64,000 nt of DNA from Toxoplasma gondii ME49 (Eukaryota; Apicomplexa; Conoidasida; Eucoccidiorida; Sarcocystidae), in NCBI RefSeq assembly GCF_000006565.2, contig NC_031475.1, positions 1,509,535 to 1,573,534 on the forward strand. The letters are read 5' to 3'. The notes under the pieces were generated by a model. That model searched no databases. It was not told where the DNA came from and saw nothing but the letters and a program-made list of their open reading frames with translations. This document shows positions 47,501 to 59,469 of the stretch, piece by piece. Each line of letters begins with the position of its first letter. The stretch's first letter is position 1. A program made the translations under genes and the position numbers.

Positions 47501-47663
47501 CTTTTACAGGGTGATGAAGTGTATCCGCAGGTTACCCCCAAAGATTCACAACACAGTTCTGACACCTAAACCGTACATCTCGATTCTCTCAAGATGGTGA
47601 AGAGTCAAGAAGCGAGCCCGCGTACGCTGTCGTCCGACAGGCGACCTTGGATCTCCCGGAGGG
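44514..47663. other. Upstream region between the small secreted gene and the large plus-strand gene
   Basis: Mostly non-coding. One plus-strand frame at about 47068-47270 follows a good acceptor (TTTTTTCTCCGCAG) and reads as a mixed, globular-looking sequence (FPATRLRPLGPQGSAVCIGE...). A short frame at 47532-47595 also follows a CCGCAG acceptor. These may be 5' exons of the next gene, but no donor/acceptor pair gave a consistent phase. Confidence 0.35.
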
Positions 47664-50600
47664 TTGACGGAAAGAATGTTTCTGCGTCGGAGAAATCTCA
47701 CGAACGAGCGCCTTCCTCCGGTGGTCGCCAAGGCCGTACAGCAGAGGGAGGGAACCCTGATAATCCTGCCAGAATGGAGAGGCATGGAAGAGCCAGGAGC
47801 CCTGTTTGTGAATTTCGAAATGCGACACATCTTTCTTACCAAAAACTGCCTCTCGAGTCGCGACGAGGCTTGTTGGAAGGCAGGAGGTCGCGTGCACGCA
47901 GCTCCGTGCGAAGAAATACTGGGAGGCCCGCGCCGCCTTCAATGCCTTCAGAGTTCCAAGAGGAAAAAGTGGAGAAGTCCCCCATTCGTCGGAGATCCCC
48001 GCGTCTCGAGAAGCTTCAGAAACAGAGGGCAGGTGAGAGTTTTTCGCGGAACGGCCGATCTGCACTGTCTGAAACCCAAACCCCCCACGCGAGGCGGACC
48101 CTTCAGGTCAGTCTCTTGTGTAACTCTCCAGGAAGGAAAGAAACAAAAGTGCACACAGGATCCACTCGTGGCGTCCTGCGCGGTGAAGCATCTGCTGAGG
48201 GCCGTCAGAAGAGAGAGGTAAAATCAACGAATGCAGCTGCTTCAAGAGGAAGGGGTCCAGAGCGACATCCGAACAAAGAACGCGCTGCACTAGAGAACAC
48301 AGGGAAACCCAATTATCGTGAGGGTGCGGGCATGGATCCTCGGCATGACCCTCTCCGAGGGCAGGGAACTGCGGACCACGTGTCGATCGGGAGAGAGGAA
48401 AAGCGAATCGACACGGTGGAGGAACGGGACGGGGATCTGTCTCAGAGCACGCATGCAGTTGGCCTTCCAGACGAGCATCGGCAGGACAGTCCGCATGCCA
48501 GACTGAGTCATCTCCAAGAGCAGACAGAGGCGCCCTCGGCTAGACCTATCTTTTGCACACCGACTGGAGGTTTATTGCGAGCGTCTTTGACCTCTGACTC
48601 TCGCCGGAGCTGGGAGCGGGCCATGCTCTTTTCCCGAACTCCTTTCTCCGACTGTTCCGCCTTTTCAATTTCCCCGCCTGAGCGTTTTTCCGCTTCGCCG
48701 TCTTCCTTTCAACTTGCTGCACCTAGAGCATCCGACCAGCCGCCACGCTGGGGTGATCTGTCGTCCCAGCCTAGAGATCCTGCAGAGTCGAATCCACCGT
48801 CGTTTCGGCCGTCTTTTCCCGAAAGCGACATTCCGGCAAATGGGCTCTGCAGGCCATCCAGCAGACTCGCGAATCTCCAGGGACACGACACCGCGAGTCA
48901 GGCGAGTGTCAGAGAATTTGTGTCTCACACGAGAGGCGTCTGTGTGGGTTCTTCATCCGCGTTTCCTCATTTTCAGCAAGCCCAAGTCGCCTTGGGAAAC
49001 ACCGCCAAGAGACTTACAGGACTTGCTGCTTTTGGTCAAGAAGCGGGCGCCTCTCAGCCGCTGTCTCAGCGCCGTGACCGAGACGTTGAAGCATGCGCCG
49101 TTGCCGAGAGTCCTGCTTTTTCTTCCCGCTCCGCCCGGCCGCAGACAAGCGCCGACATTCTGTCGATAAAAGGCGGGTTTTTCGGCTTCCAAAACGCAGT
49201 CAAGCTCGACCGCTCACGGTTCAGTGAGGCCGCTGGGACGCCTGTATGGGGCGGGGGCAGCTCCGAGGGAATCAAGAGAATCTCTCAGCAGGGAGATCTG
49301 AGAGAGTCTGAGAGTCGACGAGAAAATGATAAGTCAGAGGCACTGGGAAATTCGAGAAACCTGCAACGTTTGCGTTCGGAAAGCAGCCAGGTTGTGACGC
49401 CAGCGATACCCGCAGTGCCAACATCTTTGCACGAGTCGAGGAGTTCAGTTTCCGTCGTAGAATGCATGCGCGACGGGCAGGGGAAGAGCGTGGTCGGACC
49501 TCTGAGTCGTCTGCCGCCTCGACTAGTCGCGGGAGATTCCTCTGCCTCTTCAAGACACTCGAAGGAGAGAGCGAATAGCAAGCGACCGAGAGAGGTGGAT
49601 ACCCGCTCTCAGGGAGACATGCCGGTCCTTCTAGGTTGCCTTTCGGGGCAGAACGTGGACGCGTGCATACGGCAATTGGATTTCCACAGGTCAGTCGCCT
49701 TTAGCGAGAAAACGAAGGCGATTCAAGGGAAGCAGCGGTCCGCTGTTTCGCGGCGTGACGGAGTCCAGGAAGTCGAAGAAGAGGCGGGAAATGGGCCGAA
49801 GTGGTCGCACGACAGGCTCGAGAAGCAGAAGAATGAAATGCGGGAGTTGACTCCCACAGAGGTCGCGGACGCGGTTCGGGAAAAACCCGCGGATTGCTTT
49901 TCCAGAGTCAAGACTGCATCGGCCCGTTCAGTAGGTGCATGCGCCGGAGGCGTCGAGGACAGGCTACATCAGAAACGAGACGGGGAGGAAACGCGGAGCT
50001 GGCAAGGCGTCGCACAGATGAACGAGTTGGCAAGCGATAAGGGAGAGAACCCGAGGGACAGGGAATCTCGCGGTTTATGCATTAGGGAAGAAACAACGCG
50101 GGACCAGGACTTGCCCACATCGCACGAGCGTCAGTGCATGCAAGGTTCCTCCAGGGGAGAACGAACCACACTATCCCTGTCTTCATTCCCGATGCGTTCT
50201 ATGCACGATTTTTCTAAGGAGCTTGAGGCGTCCCTCTCAAGGACACTCTGCGACCCCTCGAGGCTGCCGGCACAAGAATTCAACGACAGCAGAGGACCGA
50301 ACGCGGTTTCCATGTGCTATAAGGAAAAGTATGCGTTCAACAGAAAACCCTCTGTGCGTAGTTGGAAATTCGACGGACACCAAGACTCCATGGAAAGGAC
50401 CCCGAGACGAGAAAACTCTTTTTCGCCCCTTGCTCGGTCCCAGTCCGTGAACGAAGATGCGCTGTCTCCGGTCTCTCGCCTCTCTACACAGGGCCATGAC
50501 ATGTGCTGCAAGAGCCGGACAGCGGCAGTGAGCGAGCCTCACTACTCGTGTGCTAGAGCTTCTCTCTCGTTGTCGAAAGCCGGGTCCTACATCTCGCAAG

Positions 50601-53368
50601 ATCGAAGAGATACGCCTCTCCAAAGTCGCTTCTCCGGCAGAGCTTCCTGCACACGGGGGCGGGGTGAGGCACCTCGAGACGGAACGGCAGAAATTCAGAC
50701 ATGGGGAGAAAGTCGTAGAACAGAGAGGCGCTTGGTGGAGCTTGGTGGCGGGCCTCTCGCGACTCAACTGGCAGAACATCAAAGTGGAGAGCACACGCCG
50801 AACTTAGGGTCTGGAGAAGATGTCTCCCCGCTCTGCTGGAGTCAGAGGTCGCCCTCGTCTGAGTGGAACGCGCCGGAACCTGAAGCTCGACACGGTTGGC
50901 GCTTCTGTAGAGATTTCAGTCGAATGTTTGCCGAGGAAACGGAGAGTTCCTTGCGTGTCGAGGATATGCAGCCACGAAGAAATGGAGACAGAGAGGACGC
51001 GGGGATCTGGGCAGAGCCGAACACGCGAAAGCTGCTCACTCGAACAGTGTCTGCTCCGGGCTGGGAGCCGAGGCGTAGTTCTTGGGAAGAAGACGGAACA
51101 AAAAACGGCAAGAGACGGGAAAATGGGTGTCGCCGAGGAGTGGTTTCCGCGCCTGTATGTACAGATCTCGAACGGCACAGCGGTGAGTTCTCTCCATTTG
51201 CGTTTCGGAGCAAGAAAGAATCGGTAAATGACAACAAAAAGGCGATGCGGGGAGTAGCATGCCTCTCGCCGACCCAGAGTGAGAGGACATATCCACCGAG
51301 GGGAGACTGCGAGGAGGCATTGAGACCCCAGGTGCTGCGGTCGAAGAGTCTTCTCCCTTCTTCATCTCCCACTCTGCTTGACGACAGACCGAGAAAGGTG
51401 TCTGGAGGAAACGAGCAGACGCTCGAGGCTGAGACACCGAAGCCTGTCGAATCCTGTTCTCAGGCGGAGTCCTGGTCCCGAGGTAGGGGCTCAAGCCCCC
51501 GGAGTCATATCAGTCCTGCGCAGCTGAATCAATTGTCACTGTCTAGTCGCGTTTCGGATCCAGGTCCGTCTTTTGGCTCTTTCCGCTTGTCGAAAGGAAC
51601 GCGTGTTGGGAAGGAAATCAACGGAAGCAAGACTGACACCCTAAAACAATCGGCGGCCTACCCCGAGGATTCCTCAATTTCGTTAGAACAGGTAGAAACA
51701 CCGAAAGCAACAGTCAGCGCAGACAGGAGACTAGACGAAAATGTCCCCAGGAGGTCTTCCCTTCCTGTGAACGATCGTGAAAGCGGGTCGTCCACGCTGT
51801 CCTGTTCACACCTTCGCATGCCTAGTCCGCACAGTTACGTCAATCGACATTCTGGTGGAGAGTCAACCGTGGGGGTGCTGCGAACGCACGCAGATAGTAG
51901 AGCGACAGCAGGGGAGTACCACGATGGTCGGGGTTCTAAGGATTTGGGCGATACAAACGCCTGGGAAGAAAGGGAAAGAACGCATGTGAGGAGTCGCCTG
52001 AACACTGGTGACTCTAAAACATCTCAGAAAGGAGCACGAGAGGAAGGGCCTGCAGGGCCAGACGTGTCAGATAAACTCGCAAGAGAATGTGCAAAAGTTC
52101 TTACACGTGAACAAACAGAAGGAATCTTTCTGAGAAGCCCAACGCTGAGTGCTCCTCTGCCCCCACGTCGCACCCCGTCTTTCGACGGGGGTCGAGGCTT
52201 CACGGTTTCGCCTGTGCAAAAGCCAGTGCGGAACGCTGCAGAGAATCGGTGCGCGCAACGGGGAGACATGCCTGACTGCGGGAAATCGGTTTCGAAGAAC
52301 AACGTGCATTCGTGCTGCACGAAAAAGGAGAGTAAGAAATACTCGGTTTCGAGCCCCTCTCGGACAGGATCTTCGTCTCGGCACTGCCAGTGGGGGCACA
52401 TGCATGGGGGCGCCGACACACCGTATCCCGATGGTTTCAGTGGGGAGAAGGCAGAAACTGCGTCTGAGACTTTTTCATCGGAGGAAGACTTGCAAACCCA
52501 GACTGTCGAAGGGGCGGTGTCTTGTCGGTCGAAAGGGAGAGCAGAAAAACGAACAGACAGTCTTTTCGAGAAAGGACAGCTCGAGGGGAGTACGGGCGGT
52601 TCGCCGCCTTCTCCGATTTCACGTCGCGAAGACGCAGAAATCTTTGGCAGGTCCGGGCAAAGCTGCCGCACGCATGTGGATGGTTCACAGGAGACAAGAG
52701 AGGATTCCAGTCGGACGAAAGATCCTTCGGCGCCAGACGTCCGTCCCTCGAAGATCCAAGGGAGTGTAGACAAGGCAAGCAGAGGAAGCACGGCCGCAAG
52801 GCAGGACAGCTGCAGTGGTCCGCAGTTGCGGTGTGATTCGCCAGACGAAGAATTATGTGCGGGGAAGGAGGGCGGCAGGCATAAGGCAGCGTTCGTGATG
52901 GAGAAAAACAAGAAGCAAACATCATCTCGTCGCTTCCAGGTGACGACACGTCGCTCTCCGGCCCTTGCTGAAGCGAGAGAGCATAACGGCATCACGAAGC
53001 TTGGCAAAGACTGGGAAATCCAAGAAGCGCCTGCCATGTGTTCTTTTGGCGAACCATCCGTTCTTGTGCGCAGAATTGTGTGGGAAGTGCGCCCGGGCCG
53101 ACCAATTTGCAGGTGCCTCGTCGCCCCTCTTTCAGAGGCATCGGGTGCGGTAGACACCGTTTCTGCAGCTCGTGCGGGTTCATGCACCTCAAGCCGAGGA
53201 AGAACAACTTCTGCAGGCTTTCCATTCTCTCTGACCGACGAGAAGGGAACTGAGTGTGAGGGCGGCTCTGTGAGACTACAGCAGGGCACTGGAACTAGGC
53301 TGTGTGTTGAGCTTCTACCATGTAGCATTTGCGGCGGCCTCCCTGAGGCGCAATTTGTCAATGTATGA
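47664..53368 (+). CDS. Large low-complexity hypothetical protein, frame-shifting intron near the N-terminus
   Basis: Function unknown. A single frame is open for 1924 codons (47594-53368), but its first ~170 codons look wrong. Another frame, from ATG 47664 (A at -3), reads as a more globular sequence (LPPVVAKAVQQREGTLIILP) and ends at a consensus donor, GGGCAG/GTGAGA, at 48030. Acceptor CCCTTCAG at 48107 then enters the long frame in phase 0, so the gene probably has an intron at 48031-48107. The rest is Ser/Arg/Glu/Gly-rich and probably disordered, with many SR, RE and SP dipeptides, as in coccidian nuclear or cytoskeletal proteins. The long frame ends at 53368, but a donor CTTCCAG/GTGACG at 52939 could splice in phase to acceptors at 53087 or 53111. 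That gives a shorter C-terminus ending at 53253 with a Cys/His cluster. Additional 5' exons upstream of 47664 are possible. Confidence 0.6.
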
Positions 53369-56300
53369 AAGGGAAAGACAAAATGAGAAACCCTGTTGTT
53401 TTACGTGATTGGTGAATCCTTCGTTGTAAAAATACAGTGCCCCGTTAGATGGAGAAGCACATCTGCAAAGGGAATGTTGACACCGCTAACGAGATTCTAG
53501 AAAGAATTGTGGCGTCGCCTCGGCGTCTTCTTGCAATCAAAGCGAAACCTGCGACGCCGCAGGAAACGGACAGGAGGCTACGACGCTTTCTTGTGAGCAA
53601 TACCCTCCACATTCTTCCATGTTCGTTTTTCGACGTTCCGTGTTCCCACTCCACCACGTCGCTTGGCAGCGGATCCGTGCTTCACAACACTGGTAATGCC
53701 CTGGCACTGAACAGAAGCTTGACAGCTGCTGAGGAAAGTTAGAATCGCCATCCCTAAGATCCTGTGGTGACAAGGACATCTTCTGGCCTCTGAGGTTGAC
53801 GTTCGAAACCACATGGTACACCGACGTATGCGTAGTTGTGACAGCGGATAGTTTCGGACGTTATGCGAGCGTGAGCCACAGCCTGGTGTTCACTTTCAGT
53901 TTGCGGAGCAGGCTATTTCTGCTGCAGGGACATGAACGGTTCCGTCGATTCGCTTGTGTTGCGGAAGGGTGTGCAGAGTGGAAAAAATATGAGAAAGGCC
54001 TATTTCCATTAGTGTTGGCGGTTTAAACGGTAAACTACTCATTGGAAATAGTCTAATCTCGAGCGAACAAGCGTATTGATTCCGGGTTTAGTTACAATTG
54101 TCACCGTTCGGGTGACAAACCACGAATGGTAGTTCATTGCAGCGTTGTTGACAATTGTGAGAAACAGCTTGTTCCCTCACGTCCAGTGTCCTTCCCTGAG
54201 TGTTTCGCACTCAGAAAGATGCTTCGCCATCGATTGAATCTCTAAGTTCACGAAAAGACTCGTGTGTGTGAGTGTCCGGGAAAAACGCAAAACGGAGCAT
54301 AAAAAACACAAAATGAGGACAATACACAAACGTGTACGGATACGTTTGACTTTTACTCAGCTTTATATAACAAGAATTAGCGTCGAAAACAAGCTGCACA
54401 GCCACGCGCTGACGACTGCGGAGGGTGACCGAAAAAATGAGCTGATACATCCCTGGAAGATAGAACAACATCTCCCGAATTCGGAACTGCAGATTGCTCA
54501 ATCCCCATGTCCTGGAAATTCGTGGCAGCTGGTTCGACCACAGGACGACACAGACTCTCCGGAGCACTCGCAACGCCCCGGAGCTGCACTTTCGATAGTC
54601 GAAAAAATCGGTCCAGAACAAACATCTGCCTTGCACCGGCTGCCATGGTGGCCTAACAGCGACCACAAAAAAATATCCGTATACGTTTGGTTCCTCCTTC
54701 TTCATTAAGTGTCCCGACCGGTGTGTCTTCGCACCTCGGACGCAAAAACAAACGTTTTTTCCCTTCAGATCTCTTTCACATTATACATCCGACAGTCTGC
54801 CTGAAAAGAACCGGCAGCAAAATCGAAAGCGCCCGACCAGAGAACAGCAAAATCACGTAAGGTCAGGAACAATCCACCTTCCGGGAGGGGTTAACATACG
54901 TGGTAGATTACGGGTGGGTGCTCAGTCTTCTTGAAAACCACTCTGAAAACAATGGTATTGACAGTGCTTTGTCTTTGTTTCGCACCTCTCCCGGTCAGGC
55001 TCGCGCCCTGCCTCCATTGCGCCTCTAGTCGCGGAAAATTTGCAAGACTGAGCTCTCAAAAACAGGCGAAGCTTCTCACTGAAGTGTGGGCACCGCAGGG
55101 GTGCTGGCTATCTCAAAAGCTCCGTGACAACGAATGCTCTTGGGATGATACGCATTTCGCCAGGGTTTGCTAAATGGCAGGTAACCGTTGCTTGCTTCGA
55201 TCCGCAGGGTCAGAAGGTGAACGGCGAGACGTTTCCAGCGGAAGCTTGCAATGACATATACCACGTCCCATCAAGGGTCACCAGCAGAATTATTTCCCCA
55301 ATCTCATATTCATCATACGCCTTTTCTCTCGTCTACCCTGACACGGAGGCAGCGCTAAAACAAGACCGCGACTGCCTTAAACGCAACATGGAACCGAGGG
55401 GGGGATCCACAGCAGGACCTACCAACGGTGAAGACGTGATGACGGAACTCAGCTTTCCCCTTCGTACCTTTTGTCTGCGCCGCAACTCTAAAGAACAAAG
55501 AGATGCCAAATTCCCTTCCATATCCTAAACCTGAGTACCAACGTCAGTGCCGTCCCGTCAGCTCTCCACGCGTAGCCTTACGTTTTACAAATGCTTAACG
55601 TTCCACTCCTGCTAGCTCCGAAAATGAGTGTGTGCGGCTCATAGTCCTGGCATCACGACAGCACCAGGCCGTAAACTTCGGTCACCTACGAAGGCACAGA
55701 TGTGCTTCCCCAACTGCCTGCAGGGCAGGGTTGCCCGGTTAAACTCGCACGTGATCGCATTTGCCCTACGTCGGTCCAGCCACAGTGGCACCAAACGGCA
55801 CAAAATTTATACTTCCTCGGCGGCGTCCCACGCTTCCCCAACTTCAACACACCTTAAGCAGGGAAACCCCACGCCAAGCAGCGCGTTCGCGTCCGGTAAG
55901 GCCTGCATCATCCTCTCCCCGAAATTGTCATTGAACGGAGAAAAGGTCGTCCTCCGCAAAAGCTTTCCCAACGGGAGCAAAACCTACTCCGCGAAATATT
56001 TCCCGAGTGAAACGCAGGGTTTCTCCGGTCTGGTAAGGTACCAAGCCACAAGAATCTACGCCTAGGTCGCCGCATTTGCTTGAATGGTGACGCCTTCGTG
56101 TCCGGTCCCAACAGGTATTCTCGGCTTCGCAATAGCGGCCGCACTGATGCAGCTGGGACGAAATCGAAGTTCATTTGAAATCCAAACACAGTCCGAAAAG
56201 CGTTCTGGCACCTCCCCCACATCTTCGCTTTCCCATCGACAGCGACAACTTAACCTTTTCCGTGTATCGGCCTGCCTGCCCAGCAAGGAATTCTCTACTC

Positions 56301-56369
56301 CTCTCGCGAGGAACAGGATCCGGAAGGCACCTGAAAAACGTCCTTTGTTCCTGTAGGTTGTGCAACAGT
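53369..56369. other. Convergent intergenic region between the large hypothetical gene and the ZIP gene
   Basis: About 3 kb expected to contain the two 3' untranslated regions. Frames at 54211-54705 (minus), 54262-54708 (plus) and 55628-56065 (plus) overlap on opposite strands and show no domain, so I treat them as chance. No repeats or RNA genes recognised. Confidence 0.45.
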
Positions 56370-59300
56370 TCAAGCGTCTAGAGCCAGATCCACCAGGGTA
56401 AGACCGAGTACCATGCTGGCCCCTAGGCAGTAGATCAGGAGCTGCCCGACGCGTGCTCCGCGGGACCCGGTGAAGACGCTCGTTGACGTCTGAACAGGAA
56501 ACGCGCCCGTGACAGAAACTGTGACTCCGTGGGCAAGTGGCTCGAGATCGTCTGCAGCTGTAAAGGACGATTCGGGACCTTCGTCTCACTGAGACACAAA
56601 CATTCGATCTTCAAGTGCTTTGGGGTTGAATTAAAAGAAAAATGCATGAGGACGGGACGCACCGAGGCGACACAACTACGGGAAACGTACCTCGGCAGCC
56701 ACGTAGAGGAGGGTTCCTGCACCCAGGGCATTTGCGACACCAGAACAGAGAGCGCCTTCACTGCGCAGAGCGACGCCAATCAAAACGCCGATTGGGGAGG
56801 AGGCCACAAAAGCTCCCATCAGAACCCAGCTCCACCGTGCCGCCTGCGAAAAAAACAGAAGTCGAGGAGTGTACGAAGTTTTAGAACGGAGGCTCGCAAA
56901 GTATGTATGGACCTGACACCCGCGTGCAACGGCGCGACATCACTTCGCTTTTTGATAGTGGCGCAAAATGAAACTTCAAGCGACCCTTACTACTGCCTTG
57001 ACATAAATCCACCATCGACTGCAGTTGACAGTTCTCTCTACGCAATAGACTGAATCTGTTTGCTCCTAAGATCCCTCTCAAGCCTATCGAGCACCTCCTT
57101 CCCTCTTCTGACCCCGACTTTCTCCAGATGTCCCCAGCTCGATGATCGTTGAGAGTGTTTCGAAGTCAACAGTGGAGACGAGGAAGCCGAACCAGACGAG
57201 AGGCATTGATAGACGCGAAAAACGCTTACCACTCCACGGGCAATGAACTGAGACATGAGCATGAGTGATTCTGCCCATTTGTGGCCGGCAATGACACTTG
57301 TCACGACCCACACGGAAATCACATTCGACTCCGCGCCAACGATCATTCCTGCGAGGTGCAAGCGTGTGCATATGGAGACAGTTTGATGTTTGCATGCAGA
57401 GAACGCACAGCTGTGTTTTCAGGCTTCAATACACCTCAACGTCGTGATCCCCATACGAGAACGGAACAGATTCTGCACCATGTTACACGCATTTTTCGTT
57501 GATGAACCGTAACACCATCTGAGCAATCTGTAGAAGTACTTTCAGGCACCACCGTAACCGCACAGGCCCACAACGGTGCAACGTCGAGCTAACAGTGTTG
57601 AGTCTCCCGGTCGAGTTAATGCAGCTCTCATTCAAGTAGCTACACCGCATAGACATTTGCCCTTGCATGAGTGCTCTGTCCAGACGGCGGTCACCACGAT
57701 ACAATGTCTGTTTGCTCCTTACCTTCGAATAGTCCATGAATAGCGAGCGCAACCATCAAGAAGAATGAAGTTCCGTCGAATTTTACTTCTGAGGTGAGGC
57801 GGCAGCCACTATTCGGTTGTCCGTGTTCACAGGACCCTGCCTCCAGGTCTGCCATACTTCTTTCTTCCTGCTTTTCCGGCACGATTCTGTTCATCTTTCG
57901 CTTCGCAATTCGCTCTTCAGTGGGACACGAGGAGACTTTCTGCTCACTCTCCTGTGTTGGGGGAGTGTCCTCTGAAGTACAGCCTTCCTTCGACGCGTCG
58001 TCGTGTTGGCATCCCTCTTTCTGTCCACGGTGCTCATCTTCAGGGTCTTCTCTTCCCTTGTCTTCGCCCAGTGTGCAGCCACTCGCTGTTACGATGGTGC
58101 TGCTGAATTCGGTTATGCCCTCTGTGGGATCCCTGGGATCTGAGGGACACGGCGTAACGGCCGGTCTCTCTCCCTCCCGCTCGCGGCCGTGGCTTCCCGA
58201 CTCGTAGGGAACCAGATCCGACCTCCTGTCGGCACTCACTTGTCTGGAGCAAGAAATGCTCGCGCCGCTCCCTCGGCCTCCTTCGGCTTCTGGAAGCCCG
58301 TGACCCGCACTGTGCCCATCTGCAAGCAAAAACAAAACTTCAAGCACTTGGGAAGATACCCGACAGCAGCATATGGACGTTGTAGCTGCGAGAGCACTGT
58401 AGTTGAACCAGAAGAAGAGCGGACGCAACGCGTTTCCCAAGTTTTCTCTTGCGTTGTTCGTTCCCGAGCAAGGCGGCGGAGCCCCGATGCAGGGAACAGT
58501 TTTTTGTGAAATGCAGAGGCGTCGCGACAACGAGCACACTGTCGTACAGAAGCCGGGTTAATCTGTTGTCTCTTTTCAGGGGCTACACAGGCGACCGCTT
58601 CTGTGACACAATGGTTTCAGAACAGTCAAGCTGTCTGTCCAGTCACTTACGTGAGTGCCCAGTCAAGCCGTCGTCGACTGTGAGGATTTGTTCGCAAAAG
58701 AGAATGGCAAGGTAGCCAAAGAAAAGGAAGAGGTAGGCCATGTTGAACCTGCCCTCACCGACTTCAAGAAACAAGTCTGCTGTCTCAATGTGCTCCGCGG
58801 CCTCAGGCATGATGTGGAAGACAGCCAAACCGAGAAAGGCACCTAAGGAGAAAACAACACCACAAGGCCAAGAATGAATGGATCTCCTATCCTCAGATCA
58901 AACGAAGAAGAGTCAGGACGCATTACAGTGCCAGTTCGCAGATCGTAGGGTGCAGTCGTGACCGAGAAAAGATAATCAATCGAATACCAGATTCGGCTTG
59001 ACAGCCTGCAAGCATCTGTTTGTCAATTTTTCAAATGCAAGATGCTTTCAGCCAGTAACCGAGACTGGCAACACTACAAACGCGCACCCTGAGACGCGGT
59101 GAATCTCCCACGCATCCCTGAGGTAACTGGGAATGTGCAGAGATTCACGTTCTCTCACGTAGCAGCGACGCGCGCACCTGTGAGCGGCTCTTTCAACACC
59201 CTTGCCAACTCGCAGAAAAATCAGAGAAGTGAGAGGAACCCGACACCGGTTTGTAGTTGGCGTTGAGTGATACCGTCTAAAAACTGAAGTAACCTCTGCT

Positions 59301-59469
59301 CACCTCCGGCGAAAGTGTTGAGAATGCCAATAAACGTGTTCAGTTTGCACTGGCGCAAAGCCAGAGGGATATATGCTCCTAGCAATCCCATGCACAACAG
59401 AACCACCATGGCTCCCACTCTGCTGCCCCAGCTGGCAGCAGACATCACATCGTCTGCGACCGTCGCCAT
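56370..59469 (-). CDS. ZFT: ZIP-family (SLC39-like) zinc/iron transporter, complete
   Basis: Imports divalent metal, probably zinc and/or iron, across a cell membrane. Six exons in transcription order: 59304-59469, 58651-58842, 57723-58319, 57230-57348, 56691-56843, 56370-56489. All junctions are GT-AG, phases agree, total 448 residues plus stop. ATG at 59469. Family features in order: TM1-2 (VGAMVVLLCMGLLGAYIPLAL, then LNTFAGG), TM3 start (LAVFHIMPEAAEH), a His-rich opening of the TM3-TM4 loop (GHSHGHSAGHG), a ~180-residue acidic loop, TM4 with metal-ligand motif HGLFEG, TM5 with HKWAE, then PIGVLIGVAL, LGAGTLLYVAAE and a final helix (LLIYCLGASMVLGLTLVDLA) at the extreme C-terminus, as usual for ZIPs. 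I recall an essential T. gondii ZIP named ZFT in this neighbourhood; the symbol rests on that, the family call on the motifs. Confidence 0.9.

Noticed and set aside
52024..53361. A 445-codon minus-strand open frame opposite the large plus-strand gene
   Set aside because: It lies wholly antisense to the biased Ser/Arg/Glu-rich coding frame, has no domain, no start context and no exon partners, so it is probably a composition shadow.
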